From assembly GCA_964422295.1 (NCBI GenBank), contig CAYRAM010000023.1:1-41768 (forward strand): a stretch of DNA of 41,768 bases, written 5' to 3'. Shown here piece after piece: positions 35,601 to 41,768 of the stretch. Below the pieces are notes generated by a model. The model saw only the letters and a program-made list of their open reading frames with translations, had not been told where the DNA came from and searched no databases. Origin of the DNA: UBA12191 sp964422295. GTDB taxonomy: Bacteria; Planctomycetota; UBA8108; UBA1146. Every line of letters begins with the position of its first letter. Within the stretch, counting starts at the first letter, position 1. Both the position numbers and the translations under genes were made by a program.

Positions 35601-36675
35601 TACCGGTGTCCCACCTGGAGGTGATCCCGGTGGATCGGTGCCTCCCGATCTGATCGCAGCGGCGGGCGGTGCTGAGTCCGTAGCCGGAGATCCTCTCAGC
35701 GGCTGTTCTGCCGGTGGAGGTGGAGGCGGTGGTTTTGCTGTGGATGGGCTGAATGGCACCGGTGCAGGGGATTGTGATCCGGTATTCCCCAATGCGGGGA
35801 GTGGTGGAAGCGACTACGGAAGCAGTTCTTTCCTCGTGCCCGACCCCGATAATCCTGGTGCAAGCATCTCGCTTGAAGTAGGAGGATTGGGTGGAGCCGG
35901 CGGCGGTGCCCTGTTTGATAGTGGAAACACCATCCCGCTTGCAGCAACCGGCGGCGGCGGTGGAGGTGGATATCTCGAAATTACTGCTGGAGGTCCCCTG
36001 AATGTTGGCGACACAGGTCTGATCAACGCTCGCGGTGGTGACTCATACCTGTCTCCCGAAGGGTGTGGTGCAGGGGGTGCTGGAGCGGGAGGGGTGATCC
36101 GTATCCGTGGCAAGAGTCGTGTGGTAATTGATCCCGGTGCGACCCTGAATGTCACCGGTGGTGTTGCCAACGGACTTCCGGGGGCTCCCGGGCTTCCCTA
36201 TCCGGCCACCGGTTCTGCTTCGGGTGGCAATGGCTCACCGGGTTGGATCCGCATTGAGACCCCCTTGGGATTTGCGGAGGGGATCAATGTTTCTCCTGCC
36301 CCCAATGAGGGTCCCTTCTTCTCCTTCGACAAGGAGATCAGCACTGCGTTCTCTGTCCCATATGGACTCGTCAATGACGTGGGAACGATTGCCGGATTGA
36401 ATGACATTTCCTCGGCGATCGTTGTTCAGCAAGCCGGAGATGGCGGAAACTTCAGCAATCACCGCGTCCTCTTTGAGGGGTTCGGGTCCAGCAATGAGAG
36501 TTCTGGCATGACAGGGGAATCTCTCGGCATTGTCAGTGACCCTGCTTTCTTCGGAGATGAGGTGGAGAGTATGCGATTGATCGTGTTGCTTTACTCGAAC
36601 TTTGTTCAGGGTGACGTGGCACCTGTGATCGATCTGATCGAGGTTCCCTTCGCTGAGCCGATCCCTGCTCCCTAG
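32671..36675 (+). CDS. Glycine-rich surface lipoprotein with a TIG-like domain
   Basis: The protein has 1334 residues. A GTG start at 32671 is chosen because AAGGAG lies seven bases upstream and a lipoprotein signal follows at once (lipobox LTLAGC, Cys at residue 26). Next comes a proline-rich spacer (DPPPEPPPPV) and an IPT/TIG-like domain (about 57-149). Two glycine-rich regions follow (about 556-794 and 916-1190) with runs such as GGGGGGGGG. They alternate with short strands of the type GNLEVGSTAIISAVGG, as in bacterial surface proteins predicted to fold as beta-helices. There are no dockerin-like repeats and no C-terminal Cys tail, unlike the proteins at 419-15284. It is probably exposed on the cell surface. 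Function is unknown. A strong terminator follows. Confidence 0.82.
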   Translation: MLVAQRSTGLNRSLLLLLVMLTLAGCNTGHRFGVQFGDPPITDPPPEPPPPVCDQPQLNDVIPVQGGAGTVLTFTGVNFSDTGGNRVVMSSFSGQAEIDALILSVNVIPEDPTDPNACGAVSSLTAMVPGGVRSGPVTLLVNGINAGAGVFTAAPEIVGYAVGDNGNQLMANAAGQVLPDEVVIYGYNLNGVTGAIVDDGTSALPSPNVTAGLNPGVNYDLPAEMDAVRVEIPTGIIPSGDTSALTFSLSAATQTLPLNSSNIDIPLSTAIAAGEFSDMPPYVTAGLVPAGVRSGVILLRFVIGSFPSKGRYDFIPEFENPINSGNWQDCTAYDDPNTDFRGLGFCPGSLLLTGQTLYGLNGGSEMVFKWDSSVDLPNSGGPLPIRVRMQAENPSPVTALSDDAGVWESGAMLILNDTTAVYEGSIVEDFVTTSNFDFSAGGTAIWGSGVLGFNPSSNEFNFSGDTGQGTVDVILQADNVYELNQGNGSIFNVTDIANVFEVLPIGPVPGEFHLRTLIIEQGAELSFPNPQPTPLIFRCSGTGDVNDLVFSLAANLDFSGGDGVQGNNTSGGAGGAAGPGGGEGGEGGTVTIDGASQTLDTITPATAGEFGGSPGGDIDVIIPATIFVARPGSGGGGGGAVRGENAINQNSFTSVNRGLNGVGGRAVADGLGFNLTGGGGGGGGGVGIRRQPTSAPPIINNGGGAGGGGGAIMVVADGAVRITGSVNLDGGDGQTGVAGANSGAGGGGGGGSLVIRASGNLEVGSTAIISAVGGLGGNQTTTGNLMQAGDGGDGLILFETNGSLVAPGSVDDVSLNPTPAESVGSSYGISAGPIDVGTGTTDVTFTSVDSPYVIDTDAGTITTFGGAILPVAGVDGVFEFANMEVLDGAVINATGSLSLYLRASGFVNISGTINVSGEAGGIPDIDGDPANPVPGAGGVAGPGGGAGGAGGTSVDATTLTNGSDGGIPAGVPPSLVFTGVPPGGDPGGSVPPDLIAAAGGAESVAGDPLSGCSAGGGGGGGFAVDGLNGTGAGDCDPVFPNAGSGGSDYGSSSFLVPDPDNPGASISLEVGGLGGAGGGALFDSGNTIPLAATGGGGGGGYLEITAGGPLNVGDTGLINARGGDSYLSPEGCGAGGAGAGGVIRIRGKSRVVIDPGATLNVTGGVANGLPGAPGLPYPATGSASGGNGSPGWIRIETPLGFAEGINVSPAPNEGPFFSFDKEISTAFSVPYGLVNDVGTIAGLNDISSAIVVQQAGDGGNFSNHRVLFEGFGSSNESSGMTGESLGIVSDPAFFGDEVESMRLIVLLYSNFVQGDVAPVIDLIEVPFAEPIPAP

Positions 36676-36698
36676 TAAGAGTGACGTTCGATTGCAGT

Positions 36699-36741
36699 CG
36701 AGGGCCCCGGTGGTGCAACCACCGGGGCCCTCGCTTTTTTT
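36699..36741 (+). terminator. Very strong intrinsic terminator
   Basis: A 16-bp perfect stem (CGAGGGCCCCGGTGGT at 36699-36714, ACCACCGGGGCCCTCG at 36718-36733) with a 3-base loop is followed by seven T. It ends the glycine-rich lipoprotein gene. Confidence 0.95.
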
Positions 36742-36908
36742 GAGTGCAGGAAGTCCAACGGCGAGACGCGATTCAGGATTTCAACTCGCAGGGAGACACC
36801 GCTCGCATGGGTGACTTTGCACTACTACAATAGACGTAGGGTGGACCTTCCCCGGTGTCACGTTGGCCCAGTGGTTGGTCCTGCGACTATTCATTAAGGG
36901 GAATTTCC

Positions 36909-37979
36909 ATGTCCAGAACAGTGCACGTCATCGGTACGGGTACCATCGGAGAACCTCTCATTGGGCTTCTCTGTCACTTCAAAGAAAAACTGGGGATCGA
37001 CGAGGTTACTTTCAACAAAAGGTCACCTCTCTTCACGGACAGGTCGAAGGTGAAAAACCTGCTTGAACGTGGTGCGAAATTGTCGACTTCTGCAGAAGCG
37101 ATGTCCGGCTTTAAAAAACTGGGTCTCAAAGCGGAGTTTGAAACCCGGGAAGCGATCGAGAGATCGGCAGTGGTCATCGATTGCACACCATCCGGCGCAG
37201 GGCTGGCAAATAAAGATGAGTACTATCAATCGGCGAACCAGGTGAAGGGTTTCATAGCCCAAGGCTCCGAATTTGGCTTCGGCAAGATGTATGCCCGGGG
37301 GATCAACGACGAAGCACTGATTCCTGGTACCGATCGGTTCCTTCACGTCGTTTCCTGCAACACGCACAACCTTGCAGCGATTCTCAAGACACTGGCGATG
37401 GAGAATGGCCGTCAGCCAGAGAATCTCGTTTCCGCAGATTTTGTGTGTATGAGAAGAGCAAATGACGTGAGCCAGGATGCGGGATTTGCACCATCACCAC
37501 AGGTGGGCAAGCACAAGGACGAGTCATTCGGAACCCACCACGCCCGCGATGCCCATCACCTTTTCAAGACGATGAATCTCAGTTACCAGAATCTGTTTTC
37601 CAGTGCAGTGAAACTAAATTCCCAGTACATGCACACTCTGAGATTCCGCATCCGCGTCGAAAAGGACACTTCTCTCGAACACTTGTTGGAGTTGATCAAA
37701 GAGAATGACCGATTGGCAGTCACTTACAAGAAATCTGCGAACCAGGTCTTCAGTTTCGGCAGGGACCACGGCTTTTTTGGTCGGATTCTCAATCAAACCG
37801 TCATTCCCCACGAGACTCTTTCTGTGGTGGATGGCCGTTGGATTACCGGTTTTTGCTTCACGCCGCAGGATGGGAACAGTCTGTTGTCTTCAGTAGCTTG
37901 TACCAATTGGTTGCTGGATCCGGAAGATTATGAAACCAAGTTGCAGGTCTTGAAGCCGTGGTTCTTCGAGGAAGTCTAA
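36909..37979 (+). CDS. Archaeal-type (type II) glyceraldehyde-3-phosphate dehydrogenase homologue
   Basis: The protein has 356 residues. The ATG at 36909 has AAGGGG seven bases upstream; an in-frame start at 36855 is not supported. The N-terminus is a Rossmann dinucleotide-binding start (VHVIGTGTIGEP). VIDCTPSGAGLANKDEYY and VVSCNTHNL match the hallmarks of archaeal GAPDH (DCTPEG and the catalytic-Cys motif SCNT), and VCMRRANDVSQ resembles its VRRAADP segment. A histidine in YMHTLRF may be the catalytic partner. The C-terminus (SVVDGRWI to WLLDPE) also fits. Identity with characterised enzymes seems low, so the true substrate may be another aldehyde or semialdehyde. It shares four bases with the convergent HEAT-like gene. 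Confidence 0.75.
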   Translation: MSRTVHVIGTGTIGEPLIGLLCHFKEKLGIDEVTFNKRSPLFTDRSKVKNLLERGAKLSTSAEAMSGFKKLGLKAEFETREAIERSAVVIDCTPSGAGLANKDEYYQSANQVKGFIAQGSEFGFGKMYARGINDEALIPGTDRFLHVVSCNTHNLAAILKTLAMENGRQPENLVSADFVCMRRANDVSQDAGFAPSPQVGKHKDESFGTHHARDAHHLFKTMNLSYQNLFSSAVKLNSQYMHTLRFRIRVEKDTSLEHLLELIKENDRLAVTYKKSANQVFSFGRDHGFFGRILNQTVIPHETLSVVDGRWITGFCFTPQDGNSLLSSVACTNWLLDPEDYETKLQVLKPWFFEEV

Positions 37980-38758
37980 TTTTTTGAAAGATCTGTTTCT
38001 TCCCGGGGGGGGATCCCTCCGGGAGGAAGCGGCTCGATCTCTATTTCCCCACCGGGGACCAGCTCCAATTCGAGCCAACCGAGAACATTTTCGATGGGGT
38101 CCTCAGCGATACCGTTCTGTCCCATCGGATTCTCTCGGAGTAATTCGAGAGACTCCTCCACCAACACATTGCCGTGAGGAAAATCACGCTGCAGGACCGT
38201 CTCAAGTAATTCAACAGCGTCAGCCATGCCGAGGTGAGCGAGGGCCGTGGCAGCTGCCTCCCTGCGTTGTAGAGGTAAGTCTGCCGACAGCAGGTCTCGT
38301 CTCAGCCGCTCCTCGATGGCTGTTTTCTGCTGAGGCAGTGGATGCAGAGAGATTCCCTCCAGCGCCTCGATTGCGAGAGCCGCCGTTTCCCCTTCCAGGG
38401 TTGAATCCTCCAGCATCTCAAGAATTGCTTCAAAGGCGGGATCACCGATTCGCTGCAGGGAACGGATCGAGATCCGTTGGAGCATTTCGTCCTCTTCCCT
38501 GAGAGCCTGGATGAAGACGGTTGTTGATGGTGCACTGCGGAGTTCACCGAGTATCAATGCCATGCACAATTCCCCGGGGAGAAATCCATCCTGACTGTCA
38601 ATTAAGTCCTGGAGACGATCGATCATGGATTGCTCCAGTTCCGGATCGTCAAAGACGGTATTGATCAGTTGGATGCAAGCCTCAGAGACCTGATCCAGGT
38701 CTCCCAGGAACAGGTTCGCCAGTCGCGGATCCATTGAAGCAGGGATTTGTTCATTCAT
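37976..38758 (-). CDS. HEAT-repeat-like helical protein
   Basis: The protein has 260 residues. The reverse ATG at 38758 is chosen; GGAG lies upstream at a rather long spacing of 11 bases. It is acidic and almost wholly helical. The helix pairs resemble HEAT or PBS-lyase repeats (for example LQRISIRSLQRIGDPAFEAI and RREAAATALAHLGMADAVELL), ending in an acidic Pro/Glu tail. There is no signal peptide. Such proteins usually act as binding scaffolds, and the partner is unknown. It is divergent from the nagZ-like gene, with 109 bases between the two starts, and overlaps the end of the GAPDH-like gene tail to tail. Confidence 0.72.
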   Translation of the reverse strand: MNEQIPASMDPRLANLFLGDLDQVSEACIQLINTVFDDPELEQSMIDRLQDLIDSQDGFLPGELCMALILGELRSAPSTTVFIQALREEDEMLQRISIRSLQRIGDPAFEAILEMLEDSTLEGETAALAIEALEGISLHPLPQQKTAIEERLRRDLLSADLPLQRREAAATALAHLGMADAVELLETVLQRDFPHGNVLVEESLELLRENPMGQNGIAEDPIENVLGWLELELVPGGEIEIEPLPPGGIPPREETDLSKN

Positions 38759-38867
38759 GGGTCCATTGTCTCCTTTTCTGGGAGAGATGGCCAGCGAGAC
38801 CTGAGCGCTCTGCTGATTTCGTGAACTCTCCACTGGCCCCATAATCTGAAGCGGATATTCTCCAGCC

Positions 38868-40382
38868 ATGTCCAATTCCCGTGATTCACATCGTGCCAGT
38901 CGACGACTATGGGTGGGGATTCCTGCTCCGTCTCTCGATTCAAAATGTATCGACCTGCTCGATGACCTTGAGCCTGGGGGTGTGATCCTGTTCCGCAGGA
39001 ATATCGAGTCCGCTGATCAGGTCCGGCAGCTGACGTCAAAGTTGAGGGAAATTTGTGGAGACCCTTTGCACGTCTGCATCGACCAGGAGGGCGGCAGGGT
39101 CGTTCGCTTTCACGAAGGTCTGACCTTCTTCCCTGGCAACATGAGTCTTGGATCGTTGGCCATGAGTGATCTCGATTCCGCATGCGAGTTGGCGTGGGAA
39201 CAGGGGTGGCATACGGGGAGGGAACTCTTCGATCTTGGCATCGATGTCAATCTGGCCCCGTGCGTCGACTTGGTCGCCTCTGCGGATTCACGGGGAATCG
39301 GTTCACGCTCATTCGGTTCCGATCCACTGCTGACGACACGTTTGGCGACCGCTCTCGGGCATGGGATGCGTGAATCCGGGGTGTTGGATTGTTGGAAACA
39401 TTTCCCCGGATTGGGAAGAGTCACGGTGGATCCCCACTTCGGACTGCCATCGACCGATGCGCAAGGAATGGCAACAGATCTTTCCCCGTTTGCCGGAGCA
39501 GAAGCTGCGGGTGCATCGATGGTGATGACGAGCCATGTCATCGCCCGCGGATTGGATCCCCGTCAGCCTGTGACGACTTCACCGATGGCCATCCAGGAGT
39601 TGAGGGGGCCGCTGGGCTTTTCCGGTGCGGTGATGACCGATTGCCTCGAGATGGGGGGCGTCTCTGATCTTTCCCCAGGGGACCGGGCAGAACAATCCCT
39701 CGCTGCGGGTCACGATATCTTGCTCGTCAGCCATACTGCACAGATCCAGAAGGCAATTCATCAGAGGATGACAGAAATCGTCGAGAGGGAAGATTCCGCT
39801 CACTGCGTCAGCATCGATCGATTGAATCGGTTGTCGAAGGGCTTCGTCGAACAAACCGAGCCTCCGCAGCGCAGCGGCGTGGAAGTCGCCCAAGCCATCT
39901 GTCGAGGGGGGGTCAGCCTCTTGCAGGGTGAGTTGCCTCCGATGCACCCATCCGATCGTTGGATTCTTGTGCTCCCCGAACAGTTTTCTCATTCTCCTGT
40001 GGAAGACCCGCGTCCGGCGACCGAACTGGAGTTGTTCGGGGAAGCGTTACCCGCCGTCAAAGAAACTTTGCGCTTCGATTCTCCGGCGGATTTGCAGAAG
40101 CTTGCGCTGGAGTGGGAGCGTAAGGGAGAGCCTGCCCGGATCATCCTCGCCATCCAGGGAGCGCGCCTTCAGCCCGAGTTCCGTGAAGCCCTTTCACGCT
40201 GTGGAGAGTGCAGCACTGCTCTGGTGATCCTGCTGCTCGATGACGCCAGAGATTTGGGATCGATGCCGCCAAGGGAATCGGCCACGGTTCTTTGTGCTCA
40301 CGGTGCCCGTCCCCTGCATCTTCAGACCCTTGCAGAAGTCATGCGCGGAGAAACGATCCCCACCGGGGGCCAGCCGATTTGA
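38868..40382 (+). CDS. nagZ: NagZ-type glycoside hydrolase family 3 beta-N-acetylhexosaminidase
   Basis: The protein has 504 residues. The ATG at 38868 lacks a strong ribosome site but begins the conserved region well. The GH3 barrel (about 12-330) shows GGVILFRRNI, CIDQEGGRVVR, KHFPGLGRVTVDPHFGLP (K177, H178; the D188-x-H190 dyad typical of NagZ) and the nucleophile D258 in VMTDCLEMGG. There is no signal peptide, which fits cytosolic recycling of cell-wall muropeptides by removal of terminal N-acetylglucosamine. A C-terminal region of about 170 residues goes beyond the minimal NagZ of about 340. It may be a diverged second GH3 domain. Confidence 0.9.
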   Translation: MSNSRDSHRASRRLWVGIPAPSLDSKCIDLLDDLEPGGVILFRRNIESADQVRQLTSKLREICGDPLHVCIDQEGGRVVRFHEGLTFFPGNMSLGSLAMSDLDSACELAWEQGWHTGRELFDLGIDVNLAPCVDLVASADSRGIGSRSFGSDPLLTTRLATALGHGMRESGVLDCWKHFPGLGRVTVDPHFGLPSTDAQGMATDLSPFAGAEAAGASMVMTSHVIARGLDPRQPVTTSPMAIQELRGPLGFSGAVMTDCLEMGGVSDLSPGDRAEQSLAAGHDILLVSHTAQIQKAIHQRMTEIVEREDSAHCVSIDRLNRLSKGFVEQTEPPQRSGVEVAQAICRGGVSLLQGELPPMHPSDRWILVLPEQFSHSPVEDPRPATELELFGEALPAVKETLRFDSPADLQKLALEWERKGEPARIILAIQGARLQPEFREALSRCGECSTALVILLLDDARDLGSMPPRESATVLCAHGARPLHLQTLAEVMRGETIPTGGQPI

Positions 40383-40407
40383 AGTCTCCTTCAATGGAAA
40401 CAGATGA

Positions 40408-40446
40408 AAAAGAGCCCGCAGATCACAATGATCTGCGGGCTCTTTT
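40408..40446. terminator. Bidirectional terminator between nagZ and boxB
   Basis: An 18-bp perfect stem (AAAAGAGCCCGCAGATCA at 40408-40425, TGATCTGCGGGCTCTTTT at 40429-40446) has a 3-base loop. The A-rich left and T-rich right ends let it serve the plus-strand nagZ gene and the minus-strand boxB gene. Confidence 0.94.
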
Positions 40447-40464
40447 CGTTGTTGTCAGATATTG

Positions 40465-41768
40465 CTACAGGCGAACGTATTCGAAATCGACCGCCTGGCC
40501 ATTGATCCCCCTGGCAGGCGGGGAGATCCAGTTCGCCATTTTTCCCGGTTCGGTCACCGAGTGCATGATCGATTTGAGGTAGTCGTTGTCGTCGTCGTTC
40601 AGCATCCAATCGTGCATGTTGGCACGGAACTCCTCTTCAGTGACCAGGTTTCCTTCCGGATCAAAGTGGTGATCGGAATAAATCCCCTGGGCCCTGTGAA
40701 AGCGTCGATTCGGAAGGCTGAAGCGTGTTTCCAGGCCGCTCTTTTCGAGGGTGCGATTCCATTTCCTGAGGGCCCGTTCGCAATCGGCGATGTACTCCTC
40801 GCGCAAAACCTCATTGAGGGTATTGCGGTAGGGCAACTCCTCTTCGATGACCACGCCATTTTTGACGATGGGGATCACCTTGATGCCGTCCTTCATGATG
40901 TGATCCTCGTAGCGGCCAGGTTCTTTGAAACGGCCCTTGAGGCCTTCTCCAAAAAAGTTTGCGGCATTGGAAGAAATCTCTCCTCCAAAGAGATCGAGGC
41001 TGTAACTGAACCAATAATTGATCGATCTCTGGATCATTTCGAGGGGTATGCCGCCGGCTGTTTTCGGCTGTCCATCGGTCTCAACTGTCAACTCAGCACT
41101 GCGTTTGATGATGCGGTCGATACCGGTCTCGCCGACGAATAGGTGATGGGCTTCTTCCGTGAGCATGAACTCGCAGGTACGAGCGAGCGGTTCAAACCCA
41201 CTCTCTGCGAGGGAGGCCAACTGGAATTTTCCATCACGGTCTGTGAAGTGGGTGAAACTGAAGAAGGAGAGCCAGTGATCGCAGGGCTCATTGAATGCGT
41301 TGAGGATCCGCGGCTTGTCCTCGTCACCGCTGCGACGGCTCAACAGTTCTTCCGCCTCATCCCGTCCGTCCTTGCCGAAAAATCGGAACAGAAGGTAGAC
41401 CATCGCCCAAAGGTGACGCCCTTCTTCTACATTGACCTGGAACAGGTTTCTCATGTCGTAGAGTGAAGGGGCGATACTTCCCAGGTAGCGTTGTTGCTCC
41501 ACGGAAGCAGGTTCAGTATCCGCCTGGGTGACGATGATGCGTCGCAGATTACCGCGGTACTCACCCGGTATCTCTTTCCACGTTGGTTTGCCGTAGTGGT
41601 CGCCAAAACCAATGGTGCGCTCACCGCCTCCATCGGGGGCGAGGAAGATACCCCAGCGATAGTCGGGCATTTTGACGTAATCAAAGTTGGCCCATCCCCC
41701 CGCTTCGACTGAAACAGCGGTTCTCAGGTAGATGTCCTTGGATTGGAAACCCACAGGGCCCATGTCGT
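40465..41768 (-). CDS. boxB: Benzoyl-CoA 2,3-epoxidase oxygenase subunit BoxB (5' end cut by window)
   Basis: About 434 residues are visible. The frame runs off the window edge (residues DMGPVGFQSK at the cut), and roughly 40 N-terminal residues are missing compared with the usual length of about 470. The family marks are strong: DIYLRTAVSV, YVKMPDYRWGIFLAP, the di-iron helices with NVEEGRHLWAM and LTEEAHHLFVGE, and the C-terminal WISPPARGING. BoxB is the class I di-iron oxygenase that, with reductase BoxA, turns benzoyl-CoA into its 2,3-epoxide in the aerobic hybrid benzoate pathway. BoxC then opens the ring. No other box gene is in view; they may lie beyond the right edge, upstream of this gene. 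It shares a bidirectional terminator with nagZ. Confidence 0.93.
   Translation of the reverse strand, partial: DMGPVGFQSKDIYLRTAVSVEAGGWANFDYVKMPDYRWGIFLAPDGGGERTIGFGDHYGKPTWKEIPGEYRGNLRRIIVTQADTEPASVEQQRYLGSIAPSLYDMRNLFQVNVEEGRHLWAMVYLLFRFFGKDGRDEAEELLSRRSGDEDKPRILNAFNEPCDHWLSFFSFTHFTDRDGKFQLASLAESGFEPLARTCEFMLTEEAHHLFVGETGIDRIIKRSAELTVETDGQPKTAGGIPLEMIQRSINYWFSYSLDLFGGEISSNAANFFGEGLKGRFKEPGRYEDHIMKDGIKVIPIVKNGVVIEEELPYRNTLNEVLREEYIADCERALRKWNRTLEKSGLETRFSLPNRRFHRAQGIYSDHHFDPEGNLVTEEEFRANMHDWMLNDDDNDYLKSIMHSVTEPGKMANWISPPARGINGQAVDFEYVRL

Overview
The window (41.8 kb, two 100-base N gaps) looks like a scaffold from an uncultivated bacterium. Planctomycetota is the most likely phylum. That rests on a run of large secreted proteins ending in dockerin-type calcium-binding repeats with a cysteine tail, a membrane-anchored alpha/alpha-toroid 'prenyltransferase/squalene oxidase repeat' protein of the type common in that phylum, and a divergent MnmE. 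This is inference from protein style, because there is no rRNA in the window.

Layout. (1) Bases 1-15284 hold an accessory region of paralogous exported proteins. It starts with the C-terminal stub of one protein. Five signal-peptide proteins follow (419-1228, 1724-3529, 4051-5847, 6477-8506, 8566-9870), each with one to three cohesin-like beta-sandwich modules and a C-terminal dockerin-like pair. A 1684-residue lipoprotein (10230-15284) then combines Ig-like, FG-GAP, cohesin-like, fibronectin-like, TIG and dockerin-like parts. Most units end in strong hairpin terminators. One gene (6477-8506) is split only by an assembly gap whose two edges carry the same 55 bases. (2) Bases 15390-26073 hold a conserved housekeeping block: a RadC/JAB protein, a metallophosphoesterase that appears to start at CTG, yidC, mnmE, nrdR, an unrecognised 432-residue protein and smc. 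(3) Bases 26287-29134 are a tightly coupled signalling operon: a degenerate sigma-54-type AAA+ protein, a REC/HD-GYP response regulator and a REC-less sigma-54 activator with an altered GAFTGA loop. (4) Bases 29179-31676 (minus strand) encode a GspC-like PDZ membrane protein and a toroid protein with a TonB-like N-terminus. (5) Bases 32671-36675 encode a glycine-rich lipoprotein. (6) Bases 36909-41768 hold a distant archaeal-type GAPDH homologue, a HEAT-like protein, a NagZ-type glycoside hydrolase and, at the edge, the oxygenase BoxB of aerobic benzoyl-CoA degradation.

How the parts may work together. The exported proteins carry cohesin-like and dockerin-like parts in the same chain, which would allow calcium-dependent chains or layers at the cell surface, with the large lipoprotein as a possible anchor. 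This is the best candidate for an undescribed system here, but binding between the modules is inferred and not shown. The regulatory trio could link c-di-GMP turnover to sigma-54 transcription; its targets cannot be read from the window. No tRNA, rRNA, insertion sequence or CRISPR array was seen.
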